This document shows, piece after piece, positions 26,471 to 35,933 of a DNA stretch of 64,000 nucleotides. Under the pieces are notes generated by a model. That model did no database searches. It worked only from the letters and a program-made list of their open reading frames with translations, and was not told the DNA's origin. Position numbers and translations under genes: made by a program. The stretch is from the NCBI GenBank assembly GCA_009841435.1, contig VXLW01000125.1, forward strand, positions 1 to 64,000. The letters run 5' to 3'. Within the stretch, counting starts at the first letter, position 1. The number at the start of each line of letters is the position of its first letter. This stretch comes from Dehalococcoidia bacterium (GTDB lineage: Bacteria > Chloroflexota > Dehalococcoidia > Tepidiformales > Tepidiformaceae).

Positions 26471-27448
26471 ATGCCAGACATCATCAGCGGCACCCCCGCG
26501 GAGATGACCTACCTGCACCCCATCGTGCGCGAGGCGTGGATGGTCGTGTGGGCCATCACCTCCGCCATGCTCGTCGCCATCCTCGGCTGGATGGGACTGA
26601 GCTTCGTCATCCAGGAGCACCTCGGGCAGGTGCCGGCAGGCTGGCGTGAGATGGTCCCGCGGCTGCTCCTCGGCCTCGTGGCCGCCGCCACGAGCCTCTG
26701 GTGGTGCGGCCTCGTCCTCGATGTCGCGGACGCCGTCTCCGGCTTCGTGGCCGCCTCCCTCGGGCTGAGCGCGGGCGACCTCCTGCGCTCGTCGGCGCAG
26801 ACCCTGCTGACGGCGATCGAGGTGGGCAGCGTGGGCATGGCCCTCTTGCTGGCCCTGCTCTACCTCGTCTACGGCTTCTTCGTCCTCTACGTCCTGCTGC
26901 AGCTCATCATGCGGCTGGCCCTCATCGACCTCCTCATCGTGCTCGCGCCGGTCGCGCTCGGGCTCTGGATCCTGCCGCACACGGCGGGCTGGGGGCGGCA
27001 CTGGCTGCGGCTCTTCATGACGACCACCTTCCAGCAGGCGATCCAGCTCATCGCCCTGGCGATGGGCTTCGGGATGCTCAACCTCCTCGCCGACATCGCC
27101 GCCTTCGAGCCCATCCAGGACCTCGTCTGGAAGCTCCTGCTGTCGCTCGCCTTCATCTACCTGGCGACGCGGGTGCCGTCGCTGCTGGGCAACGCCGGCA
27201 CCTTCGACGCCTGGCTCCACACCCTCCACTTCGGCATGGCCCTGCCCGGGAGCATGGTGCGCTCGGCGCGGACCATCGGGATGTTCGGGCGGGGCGTGGC
27301 AGGAGCGGGAAGGGCGGCGGCCGGCGCAGGCGCCGCAGCTGGAGCGGCAGCGAGCACGACCCTTGCGGCCGGGGGCGCGGTGCGCTCCGCGGCGGAAACA
27401 GGCACGCCTGCTGAAGGTGCGGGCCTCCCCCGGAGCGCCAGCGAGTAG
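26471..27448 (+). CDS. VirB6/TrbL-like polytopic membrane protein
   Basis: 325 aa with about six to seven hydrophobic segments between residues 20 and 250, then an Ala/Gly-rich low-complexity C-terminal tail. The arrangement (N-terminal helix, central cluster with LLLALLYLVYGFFVLYVLLQLIMR and APVALGLWILP, long tail) fits the TrbL/VirB6 channel subunits of conjugative elements. It follows the exported protein by three bases. Call rests on topology and context more than on motifs. Confidence 0.75.
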   Translation: MPDIISGTPAEMTYLHPIVREAWMVVWAITSAMLVAILGWMGLSFVIQEHLGQVPAGWREMVPRLLLGLVAAATSLWWCGLVLDVADAVSGFVAASLGLSAGDLLRSSAQTLLTAIEVGSVGMALLLALLYLVYGFFVLYVLLQLIMRLALIDLLIVLAPVALGLWILPHTAGWGRHWLRLFMTTTFQQAIQLIALAMGFGMLNLLADIAAFEPIQDLVWKLLLSLAFIYLATRVPSLLGNAGTFDAWLHTLHFGMALPGSMVRSARTIGMFGRGVAGAGRAAAGAGAAAGAAASTTLAAGGAVRSAAETGTPAEGAGLPRSASE

Positions 27449-27581
27449 CGGCCAACACAAACACACACTGGCGTGGCGAGTTCGCGCCGCAACCACCCGA
27501 GGAGATGGAGCGATGTGCCAGTAGCGAGACGGAACAGCCTCACCGGAACGACCACGAACACGCGCAAGGAGTTGCAACCCA

Positions 27582-27872
27582 ATGGAAGACCTCGTCCAGA
27601 CCATCTCCAACATCGTCGGCATCCTCCTCGGCCTCGTGGGGGCCGTGGGCGTCGGCTTCTTCATCTACGGCGCCTACCTCTATCTCACCGCCAGCGGCGC
27701 GCCTCACCAGATGGAGCGCGGCAAGAGCGCGATGATGACGGCCCTCGCCGGCATCGTCCTGGCGATGGTGGCCTACGGCATCGTCGAGCTCGTGATGGGC
27801 GCCGTCGTGGATCCCGCCGTGAACGTGGGCAACGTGCCCACGCCCACGACGCCGACCCCCACGACGCAGTAG
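27582..27872 (+). CDS. VirB2/TrbC-like pilin, first copy
   Basis: 96 aa, ATG after AAGGAG. Two hydrophobic helices (NIVGILLGLVGAVGVGFFIYG and MTALAGIVLAMVAYGIVELV) joined by a short charged loop, then a Thr/Pro tail. This two-helix pattern is that of TrbC/VirB2 pilin-type subunits, here without a long signal peptide. A second, similar small protein is encoded at 29582-29899. Confidence 0.7.
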   Translation: MEDLVQTISNIVGILLGLVGAVGVGFFIYGAYLYLTASGAPHQMERGKSAMMTALAGIVLAMVAYGIVELVMGAVVDPAVNVGNVPTPTTPTPTTQ

Positions 27873-27884
27873 GGAGGGCATCCC

Positions 27885-29579
27885 ATGCACGAGCACGAGG
27901 TGCCCACCCACGTGCAGGCCGAGGACCACGTCCTGCTCTGGTTCACGTTTCCCCAGATCGTTGCCCTGACGGCGGTCGCCGCCCTCGCCTACGGTGCCTA
28001 CAGCCTCGCCCCCTTCGGTCCGGCGGGGGTGCGGGTGGCGCTGGCCATCCTCATCGGGCTGGTTGGGACGGCCGCGATCGTCGGTAAGATCGGGGGCCGG
28101 CGTCTGCCGCTGGTGGTGGCCGACCTTCTGCGCTTCTGGCTGGGGTCACGGCGTTACGCCGGCACTTCCGCCGAGCTGGGCAGGAGCGAACCGCCCCCAC
28201 CGCCCCCACCCACGCCGAACCCTCTCCAGTTGCTGGCGAAGCGCACGCGGCGGGGCCTGCGCAGGCTCCGCAAGAAGCGACGGCGCAGCGGGCGCAAACC
28301 GTTCCGCGCCCATGGCCGTCTCGGCAAACGGCTCTTCCGCCGCCGGGGGGAGAGCGGCGCGGGTCATCGCGTCGACATCCGTTCGCTCGGGCGGCGCATG
28401 GGCTACGCCCTCCTCGCCGCCTCCATCGGGGTGACGACGGCCTGCGGCGTGATGGCGCTCGCGTCGCAGCCGGCCAGCGCCGATGGCCACGACCAGTGGT
28501 TCGAGGAGGAGGTGCTCACGCCCGAGTCCGTTCCCGGGCAGAGGCTGTTCCTCGAGCGGCTCACCGTCTACGGCGACCGCGCCGGATTCGCCCTGCGCGC
28601 CGCCACCGACCTCGACGTCCAGGTACGCGCCTACGGAGGCGACGACGGCCAGACCCTCGTCTACCAGGCGAAGGAGAGCCTCTTCACCGGCGAGCGCCGC
28701 AGCTGGGACGTTCCCCTGGATGGGGACTTCCCGTCGGTCACGGTCTCGTGGCAGGACGGCTTCGGCGAAGCGGGCGCGTTCGGTCTCGAGGGCGCGCAGC
28801 TTCCCCACCCGCTTCCCACCGTCGAAGGGGAGCTCTGCTCCCTGTCGATGACCTCGCTGTCGTGGTCGCCGGGGCGCATCGAGGGAGGCATCGCCTCCAC
28901 GTGCGTCACAAACGTCGAGGAGCGGGTCGAGTTGCCGGTCGTCTCCGGTCACCACACCGAGTCGGTGACGGCCCTCATCGAGGCGGCTGTCTCCGGCCTC
29001 TCGGGAACGCTCATGGTCACGTCCGGCGCGTACTCGACAAGCGTCGCGCTCGTGCCGGACGGGAACACCGCCTTCCGGCTGTCCATCGAGAGCGGGGCGG
29101 GAATCCAGGGGGTGTCCATCGAGACCGCCCTCGAGGCGACCACGACGTCACCGCTGCCGGCGCTGGTGGAGTTGACCCACCACCCCGAGCGCACCGAGCA
29201 GCTCACGGAGACGGCCTCGGTCACGATCCCTGCCTTCGGCGACACCGTCACGGAGACCATCACGGTAACCGGCGAGGACGGCACCCCCGTGGTGCACAGC
29301 GTCACGGCGAGTTGCCACGTCCCCCAGTCGATCGTCCGCCAGGACGTCGTCTTCACCGTCATCCACGAGGAGCACGTGCGTGCCGAGGTCGTCGCGCGCG
29401 CTCCCCTCGTCCGCGCCCGGAGCGAGTCCCTCGCCCTGGCCCTGAGTGTCGCCTCCGACGACCCCTACGCGGCCCTCGGCTCGCAGGAGCCCGAGGAGGA
29501 GGAGCCGCTTCCGTCCACCCAGACCGCCGTCGACCCCGAGGTCCTGCAATGGCTCCTCGGGATCATCAACGGGCAGTAG
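27885..29579 (+). CDS. PrgI/VirB3-like protein with a large exported domain
   Basis: 564 aa. Residues 1-90 look like a PrgI-family protein (HEVPTHVQAEDHVLLWFTFPQI, then two membrane helices and RRLPLVVADLLRFWLGSRRY), the VirB3 counterpart of Gram-positive-type systems. A basic linker rich in Arg/Lys and a run of prolines follows, then a second membrane helix (about 170-195), then a roughly 370-residue beta-rich domain with low charge, ending acidic. PrgI proteins are usually only about 100 aa, so the extension is unusual and could be a surface adhesin or channel part. Start has GGGAGG upstream. Confidence 0.7.
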   Translation: MHEHEVPTHVQAEDHVLLWFTFPQIVALTAVAALAYGAYSLAPFGPAGVRVALAILIGLVGTAAIVGKIGGRRLPLVVADLLRFWLGSRRYAGTSAELGRSEPPPPPPPTPNPLQLLAKRTRRGLRRLRKKRRRSGRKPFRAHGRLGKRLFRRRGESGAGHRVDIRSLGRRMGYALLAASIGVTTACGVMALASQPASADGHDQWFEEEVLTPESVPGQRLFLERLTVYGDRAGFALRAATDLDVQVRAYGGDDGQTLVYQAKESLFTGERRSWDVPLDGDFPSVTVSWQDGFGEAGAFGLEGAQLPHPLPTVEGELCSLSMTSLSWSPGRIEGGIASTCVTNVEERVELPVVSGHHTESVTALIEAAVSGLSGTLMVTSGAYSTSVALVPDGNTAFRLSIESGAGIQGVSIETALEATTTSPLPALVELTHHPERTEQLTETASVTIPAFGDTVTETITVTGEDGTPVVHSVTASCHVPQSIVRQDVVFTVIHEEHVRAEVVARAPLVRARSESLALALSVASDDPYAALGSQEPEEEEPLPSTQTAVDPEVLQWLLGIINGQ

Positions 29580-29581
29580 CC

Positions 29582-29899
29582 GTGCTGAGGCGTGGTGGAA
29601 CCGCCCTGCTCTTCGCCGGCGTCGCGCTCCTCTCGATGGGCGCGGGGCCGGCGCCGGAGGAGGAGCGGGCGATGCTCGAAGCCTTCAACGGGGCGCTCAC
29701 GGCCATGGCCTACGCGGCCGCGGGCCTGGCCGTCTTCGCCATCGCCTGGGCGGGCGTCGTCCTCATGGCAGAGGGCGCCGAGGGGCGATCGGGCAGGGCA
29801 CGCACGGCCGTCGTCATGGCGGTTGTGGGGCTCGTGATCGTCCTCTCGGCGAAAGGCATCGCCCTCGCCCTCCTCAGCGGCGTCATCCCGACGCCCTAG
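29582..29899 (+). CDS. VirB2/TrbC-like pilin, second copy
   Basis: 105 aa from a GTG two bases after the preceding stop, so probably coupled. Hydrophobic N-terminal signal-like stretch (TALLFAGVALLSMGA), then two more helices (AYAAAGLAVFAIAWAGVVLMA and TAVVMAVVGLVIVLSAKGIALALL) separated by a charged loop, the TrbC/VirB2 layout. Ends 21 bases before the VirB4-like gene, which has AAGGAG. Confidence 0.65.
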   Translation: MLRRGGTALLFAGVALLSMGAGPAPEEERAMLEAFNGALTAMAYAAAGLAVFAIAWAGVVLMAEGAEGRSGRARTAVVMAVVGLVIVLSAKGIALALLSGVIPTP

Positions 29900-29920
29900 C
29901 CCAACAAGGAGAACGGACTC

Positions 29921-32124
29921 ATGCGACTACCGGTACTGAAGCGAACGGCTCCGCCCATCATCGGTGGCACTGCGACCGCGGCTCCCGAGCCGCGGCCTCC
30001 GCTGCCGCTGCCGTTGTGCTTCCTCCTGTCCCACCTGGAGGAGGAGGCCGTCGTGCGGCTCGACGGCACGAGGGTCGGGGTCTGCGAGGTGCAGGGCCTT
30101 GAGCTCGACGAACCGAAGCTTGGGGCGTTCGCGGGCTTCCTCAACGCCCTCGACTTCCCCGTCCAGCTCCTCATCCGCCAGCACCCGCCCGACCTCGGGC
30201 GGATGCGGGAGGCGCTTCGGGAAGACGAGCCGCACGACTTGCCCGAGCGCACGAAGGCGGCGGCGGACTCCCTGCACGGCCTGCTGGAGGGCCTGGAGCG
30301 CCGCGAGGGCATCCTCGACCGGCGCTTCTACGCCATTTCCGAGGTGGAGCACGCGGAGGAGCTGCAGTCGCTGCTCGTCAGGGCGGGGCTCTCCGTCCAC
30401 CCCCTGAAGGGCCGCGTCCTGCGCCGCCTGCTGCTGGCCGCGGCCCTGGGAGGGACGCCCACCGAGCGTGACGAGGAAGCCCCCGTCGAGGTCGAGGTCA
30501 ACCGGCGCGACCTGCGTGTCGGGAACCACCTCGCCCGCGCGCTGCATCTCGGACGCTGGCCGCGCTCGCTCGCCCCCGGCTTCCTGCAGGGGCTGATGAC
30601 GGCGGGCGCTCCCATGGATCTCTCCCTCCACCTGGGGGCGATCCCGGCCGAGCAGGCGGCGCGCACGCTGGAGTGGCAGAAGGTGCGGTTCGAGTCCGCT
30701 CAGAGCCTCTCCCTTAACAGGGGGCGCACCTTGTCGTCCGAGGCGGAGATTGCCCTTGAGGACGTGACCCGCCTTCGCGACGAGGTGCAGCGCGGACGGG
30801 AACGCCTCTTCCACGCTTCCCTCTCGGTGACGCTCCACGCCCCCGACGAGGAGACGCTCGACGAACTCACCCAGCGGGCGAAGGCGCACTTCGCCGCCAC
30901 CCTGGGCAAGCTCGATGCGCTCGCCTTCCGCCAGCGCGAGGGGTTGCTCTCGACCCTTCCCCTTGCCCTCAATGCTGTCGCCGCCTGGCGCACGCTCGAC
31001 ACCTCCTCGATCGCGCGCCTGTACCCCTTCTCGCCGCCCGACCTCGACACCCGCAGCGGCACGCTCGCGGGCATCGACCTGCGGGCCTGCGCGCCCGTCG
31101 TCTACGACCCCTTCGACGGGACCCACCTCAACGCCAACACGGCCGTTCTCGCACGGTCGGGCTCGGGGAAGTCGTTCGCGACGAAGCTGGGAGTCCTGCG
31201 GGGCATCACCCGCGGTGTCGTCGCCTACGTCATCGACCCGGAGGGCGAGTACGCCTCCATGGCCCGCGCCGCGGGCGGGCGCGTCCTTTCCCCGGGCGTC
31301 GCTGACCAGGGCCTCAACCCCTTCATCATCGAGCACCGCGACGGGGAGGAGCTGCTGCAGCGCATCGGCAGCCTGCGCCGCCTGATCGAGGTGATGGTGG
31401 GCGAGCCGCTAGGGGCAGAGCGCCGCGCCGGCCTCGACCACGTCCTTGCCGCCTACTACGCCGAACCGCACGAGGGTGCCGGCTTCGGCGACTTCTACCG
31501 CTTCTTGCAGGAGAGCGACGAGGACCTGTCCAGGCTGCTGCGCCCCTTCGCCACGGGCAGCCTGCGCCACCTCCTTTCCGACGAAGGCGACGACCTGCTC
31601 GCCAACGAGGCGCTGGTCACCGTCTTCGACCTGCATCTCCTGGAGCCGAGCTGCGTCCCGCCGCGACGATGGTCTGCACGGAGACGGTCTGGGCGGCCGC
31701 CGCGAGAGACCCGAGGCCGCGCCTGCTCGTCGTGGACGAGGTCTGGTCGATCATGCAGCACCCCGAGGGCGCCGCCTTCATGGTGTCGATGGCGAAGCGC
31801 GCCAGGAAACACCGGCTGGGGCTGCAGTTCATCACCCAGGACGTGCAGGACCTCCTCAGCGAGGACTCCTCCCGCACCATCACCGGCCACTCCGGGCGCG
31901 CCCTCCTCCAGAACGCCGCCTTCAAGCTCCTCCTCCAGCAGGACGCCGCCGCCATCAGCACGGTGGGCGACGCCTTCGACCTCCCCCCGGACCTGCAGCG
32001 CTGGCTCCTCTCCTGCCAGCGGGGCGACGGGCTCCTGCTGGCGCGGGGCAACCGCTTCCCCATTCGCATCGAGGCCACCCCCGAGGAGCACGCCCTCGTC
32101 GAGTTTTCTCCCGGCTCTTCCTAA
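29921..32124 (+). pseudogene. VirB4/TraC-type conjugation ATPase, frameshifted
   Basis: The first frame runs from ATG 29921 and encodes the VirB4 N-domain and the P-loop (ARSGSGKS), VIDPEGEY and the EALVTVFDLHLLEP segment. At about 31646-31668 the coding signal jumps to another frame, which carries Walker B (RLLVVDEVWSIMQHPEG), LQFITQDVQDLL and the conserved C-terminus to a TAG at 32122. Inserting one base after GAGCCG would restore the whole protein (about 735 aa). No slippery heptamer is present, so this is a mutation or a sequencing error rather than programmed frameshifting. Without Walker B, the first frame's product should be inactive. Confidence 0.85.
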
Positions 32125-32207
32125 GGCCAGCGGAGCTGACGGTCTCGCACGCCTCTCGCGGAGAACAGGCACTCCAACCCGCCACTAGCGATGAAAGGAA
32201 TACAGCC

Positions 32208-34463
32208 ATGCGACTCAACCCCTTCTACCGACCCGAGCCCCGCCCGCCCGTCCTCCTCGCCATCATCCCGCCTCGCACGGGCGAGCGCACCCTGCTCGGC
32301 GTCGAGAACCTCCTCGCCTCCATCGCCACCCCCGAACCCTTCTCCCTGGAGCTCTCCGGCGACGAAGACGCCGTCACCCTCATGGCCCGCTGCCGCGACG
32401 GCGAGGTCGTGCGCGGCCAGATCGCCGCCCACTACCCGCAGGCGCGCCTCAGGGAGCTTTCCGCCGAGGAGGATCCCCTGCGTCTCGGCGAAGGGGAGCA
32501 GGCCTGGGGCCTGACCCTGACCACCACGGGTCCGGACTACGTGCCCCTCCGCACCTTCCGCGACGACGACCTGCTCGACCCCGGCTCCGACCCGCTCCTC
32601 GCCTTGCTGGGAGCGCTCGCCACCCCCGAGGAAGGAGAGCGGGTGGTCACCCGCCTCCTTTTGCGTTCCCTCGGCCCGGACTGGTCGCAACCCCACCAGG
32701 AGCTCGCCTTCGGGCAGCCGGCCGCCCAGCGCCCGGCCCCGAAGCCCGCGCCCTCCTCACAGGGTGCCTCGGGTGGTCCGGAGCCTCTCGCCCTCGCCGT
32801 CCTCGCCGTGGTCGGACTCGTCGGCTTCAAGGGCTGGGAGTGGGTGCAGAGCGGCGAGCCCCTCAAGGCCGCCCTCCTCGGCCTCGGGGCGCTCGGGGCG
32901 AGCATCGCCGGTCTCTGGGTCTGGCAGCGCTGGAAGGGCGGCCGCGACCGTGTCTACGACCCCGCCCTCATCAGGGAGAGGGTGTCGCGCGCGGCCTTCG
33001 AGGCGCGCATCGAGGTCACCGCCATCCTGTCCGCCGGCGGGAAGGCCGAGCGCGCCCGCGAGCTGCTGGAGCCGGTGGCGGCCGCCTACCGCCACTACGA
33101 CCACCCCGCCGGGGCGCGGTTCAAGGTGGGGAAGGTGCGGCCCGTCCTGCCCACGCCCTCCCTCGAACCCGCCCCGCCCGGTCTCTTCGGCAGGCGCGGC
33201 ATCCTCGGCGTGCGCGAGGTGGCCGCCCTCTGGCATCCGCCGGGGGCCGGGGACGAGACGCCCTTCGTCGAGCGCTCCGGCGCCAGGGCGCTGCCGCCCG
33301 TGGCCAGGGGCGTCGCCGGGGGCGCGCTCGTGGGGGAGACCACGGCGGGCGCTCCCGGGGAGATTCGTTTCCCCGACGACCTCCTGCGGCGGCACCACCT
33401 CTACGTGGCGCGCACGCGCATGGGCAAGTCGACGCTCATGGGGCACCTAGTCGCCCACAAGCTGCGGGAGAAGGCCGCCGGCCGCGACGGCGACGCCATC
33501 GTCGTGGTCGACCCGCACGCCGACCTGGTCGCCGAGCTCCTCGAGCAGGTGCCCGCGTCGCTCGTTGACCACGTGCGCCTGATCGACCTCGCCACGGAGG
33601 AGGGCTCGCCCGGCGTCAACCTACTCGACACGCGCATCTTCAGCGACCGGGACCGCACGGCCGACTCCGTTGTCAGGGTGGCGAGGGGGCTGTGGCAGCA
33701 GTGGGGGCCGAGGATGCAGTCCATCCTCGAGCAGAGCGTCAAGACGCTGCACGAGGCGAACGCCTCCCTCGATCCCGACGACCAGTACACCATCCTCGAC
33801 GCCCTGCGGTTGCTCTCCGACGAGGGCTTCCGCGCCGAGGTGCTCGATCGGGTGACCGACCCCTACCTGCTGGAGTGGTGGGCACGCGACTTCGGGGGCT
33901 GGCGGCGTGAGTACCGCGCCGAGGCCCTCGCCCCGGTGCAGACGCGCCTCTCCTACTACGCCTCCTCGAAGCGGGCGCGCGCCATCCTCGGCCAGCCCCG
34001 CTCCACCATCGACCTGCGACGCGTCATCCTCGACGGCGGCGTCCTCTTCGTCTCCACGGCCCAGGGCGCCGTCGGGCGCGACGTGGCCGCCCTCGTGGGC
34101 GCCTCGCTCCTCAACCTCGTCGACGCCGTTGTCCGCGAGCAGGAGCGCCTGCCCCTGGAGCAGCGGCGGGGAGCACTCGTCGTTGTGGACGAGATGCAGT
34201 CCATGCCCGGCGTCGACTACGAGTCGATGCTCTCGGAGCTGGGCAAGTACGGGGCCTCCTTCGTGCTCGCCACCCAGAGCCTGGCCAAGCTGGCCGACCT
34301 CTCCCCCACCATGAAGGAATCCCCGCGGGAACCCAAGAGGGAACCGGGCAGGTCGACGGTCAGGAGCACCCTCCCGCCGGCGAGAGCAAGAGCCCTGAGC
34401 AGCTTCGGCACGAGCGGCTGGTGGCGTTGCTGCGGGAGGTGGCCGAGACCAGGGGCAAGGTGA
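32208..34463 (+). CDS. VirD4/TraD-like coupling ATPase, C-terminally truncated
   Basis: 751 aa from ATG 32208 with AAAGGA upstream. An N-terminal cytoplasmic part is followed by two membrane helices (about residues 188-240). The ATPase domain has a P-loop (ARTRMGKST), VVVDPHADL, and Walker B ALVVVDEMQSM, then VLATQSLAKLADLSPTM. After that Met the homologous C-terminal motor part is missing; the frame runs on for about 48 Arg/Pro-rich residues that overlap the next gene out of frame. A deletion that fused the motor domain to the next gene is the simplest reading. It would normally link the relaxosome to the channel. Confidence 0.8.
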   Translation: MRLNPFYRPEPRPPVLLAIIPPRTGERTLLGVENLLASIATPEPFSLELSGDEDAVTLMARCRDGEVVRGQIAAHYPQARLRELSAEEDPLRLGEGEQAWGLTLTTTGPDYVPLRTFRDDDLLDPGSDPLLALLGALATPEEGERVVTRLLLRSLGPDWSQPHQELAFGQPAAQRPAPKPAPSSQGASGGPEPLALAVLAVVGLVGFKGWEWVQSGEPLKAALLGLGALGASIAGLWVWQRWKGGRDRVYDPALIRERVSRAAFEARIEVTAILSAGGKAERARELLEPVAAAYRHYDHPAGARFKVGKVRPVLPTPSLEPAPPGLFGRRGILGVREVAALWHPPGAGDETPFVERSGARALPPVARGVAGGALVGETTAGAPGEIRFPDDLLRRHHLYVARTRMGKSTLMGHLVAHKLREKAAGRDGDAIVVVDPHADLVAELLEQVPASLVDHVRLIDLATEEGSPGVNLLDTRIFSDRDRTADSVVRVARGLWQQWGPRMQSILEQSVKTLHEANASLDPDDQYTILDALRLLSDEGFRAEVLDRVTDPYLLEWWARDFGGWRREYRAEALAPVQTRLSYYASSKRARAILGQPRSTIDLRRVILDGGVLFVSTAQGAVGRDVAALVGASLLNLVDAVVREQERLPLEQRRGALVVVDEMQSMPGVDYESMLSELGKYGASFVLATQSLAKLADLSPTMKESPREPKREPGRSTVRSTLPPARARALSSFGTSGWWRCCGRWPRPGAR

Positions 34464-35212
34464 AGGCGGCGGAGGCGCTGGGTGTGAGTTACCGCACGCT
34501 GGCGAGGGCCGTCGAGTCGGGCCGGCTGACAGGACGCATGACCGACGCGCTGGAGCGGCACCTGCGGGAGGTCCGGGGCACACCGGCTCCGAAGCCTGAC
34601 CAGGCGGACGGGCTGGAGCAGCGTGTCGAGCAACTGGAAGTTGAGGTGGCGGAGCTGCGGACCCGCGTGGGAACCATCGGTACCGTCGTCGGGGTGCTGC
34701 AGGAGGACCAGGCCCGGGCGCTGGGTCACTGGGAACGAAGGCTGGCCCGGGCGGAAGCGCGGCAGGTGGCCGTGAACGGGTCGGGAGTGGTGACCTCGCC
34801 GGGCGTGAAGGGTGCACCGGAAGGGGCAGGAGGGAGGCTGGAGGTGAGGCGGCCCAGGCGGCCCTACCCCCAACTGGTGACAGTTGAGCCGGAGGAAGGC
34901 GAGGAGCACATCTTCGGTGAGGCGATGGCGGCCATCACCGAGTGGCGGGAGACACGAGAGATGTTAGAGCGGGTCAGGCGGCGGCTGGACAAGCTGGATG
35001 CCCGGAAGCGGATGGTGGAGTTGGAGATCACCATCATCGCGGACCACGAGCTGACGCTGACGCCGGCGGTCTACCCCTGGGACCGCGCCGACCGGCGCGA
35101 CGAGGTCTGGCGTCGGAAGCAGTCGCTGGAGGACCTGAGAGTGGAGCGCAACCGGGCGCTGCTGTGGCGCTGGGTGCGGCGCGTGCTCACCCTGGGGCTG
35201 TGGTGGAAGTAG
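34421..35212 (+). CDS. HTH plus coiled-coil protein of the element
   Basis: 263 aa from a GTG, though the coding signal extends upstream without a start codon, so the original 5' end may have been lost in the deletion that truncated the coupling protein. N-terminal Fis-like helix-turn-helix (KVKAAEALGVSYRTLARAVESG), a long coiled coil (EQRVEQLEVEVAELRTRVG), and a charged C-terminus with MVELEITIIADHELTLTPA. A decayed homologue is at 12083-12590, so it belongs to the element backbone. A regulatory or DNA-organising role is inferred from the HTH only. Confidence 0.7.
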   Translation: MALLREVAETRGKVKAAEALGVSYRTLARAVESGRLTGRMTDALERHLREVRGTPAPKPDQADGLEQRVEQLEVEVAELRTRVGTIGTVVGVLQEDQARALGHWERRLARAEARQVAVNGSGVVTSPGVKGAPEGAGGRLEVRRPRRPYPQLVTVEPEEGEEHIFGEAMAAITEWRETREMLERVRRRLDKLDARKRMVELEITIIADHELTLTPAVYPWDRADRRDEVWRRKQSLEDLRVERNRALLWRWVRRVLTLGLWWK

Positions 35213-35355
35213 GGCCTACTTGGGCGGGTGTCGTAACGAGTGGAGATGCGGCGCAAGCGCTCGGAGTCAGCGGGAGGAGCGACCTCGCTGCGTTGTGCGT
35301 AGGGGTGTGGTCCTAATCCTACGCCCGCGCCCGGGTGCAGCAGACCGGCGCTAGA

Positions 35356-35814
35356 CTAGGAGCCCGTTCTCCACCACATGAGGACCTTGTCTGGGCGGAG
35401 CAGGCGTCCACGGAATGTACCGTGCGAGTAGTTTGCCCAGAACTTAGCCGGGATGTCTTCAAGTACGTTCTCCATCCGGGAATTCTCTGCCGTCCATGCG
35501 TAGTCAGCTTCGAACGTGACCACAGGCACGGCGCATCCATTGATAGGCTTGAGAAGAAGACGGTACTCGCTACCCTTGGGTTCCTCTTCCTCTTCCTCAC
35601 TGATCCACCAAGCCACGATGCGCTCTGGCTCAGTGATCCTCCCGACGAAGTTGCCAGAGTGGCGGTTTCCACGAAAGAAGGCCACTGGGACGTCTTCCCG
35701 CTCGTTGATGTAGGTCCCATCTGGCTTCGTCGCGGAGTCCGCCGCGATTGAGATGACAGGCAACTCGCACCCGTCAATCGGTTCAAAGAGGATGCGATAG
35801 ACCTTTGTGGTCAT
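35356..35814 (-). CDS. hypothetical protein with two tandem repeats, 152 aa
   Basis: ATG 35814 has GGAGG upstream and was preferred over the longer frame. The protein is an internal duplication of about 70 residues: YRILFEPIDGCELPVISIAAD...FVGRITEPERIVAWW and YRLLLKPINGCAVPVVTFEAD...FRGRLLRPDKVLMWW, separated by a run of glutamates. Each repeat has a hydrophobic beta-strand pattern ending in a W-W pair. No known family. Lower GC than neighbours suggests recent acquisition. Confidence 0.7.
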   Translation of the reverse strand: MTTKVYRILFEPIDGCELPVISIAADSATKPDGTYINEREDVPVAFFRGNRHSGNFVGRITEPERIVAWWISEEEEEEPKGSEYRLLLKPINGCAVPVVTFEADYAWTAENSRMENVLEDIPAKFWANYSHGTFRGRLLRPDKVLMWWRTGS

Positions 35815-35933
35815 GGCCGGCCTCCGAGCCTTGTTCCTAGGAAATGAAAAACTCAAGAGTTCGCTAGCTTGAAGTCATCGCGTTGAGCACTGCTTAGCCG
35901 CACTGTAACCCGCTCTTCCCCTTTTACGGAACG

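Noticed and set aside
31640-31670. Programmed ribosomal frameshift in the VirB4-like gene
   Set aside because: No slippery heptamer or nearby stimulatory structure seen; VirB4 genes are not known to use one. Mutation or sequencing error is simpler.
31446-32207. Upstream extension of the coupling-protein frame
   Set aside because: It overlaps the VirB4-like gene in the wrong frame; the ATG at 32208 has a ribosome site and a sensible N-terminus.
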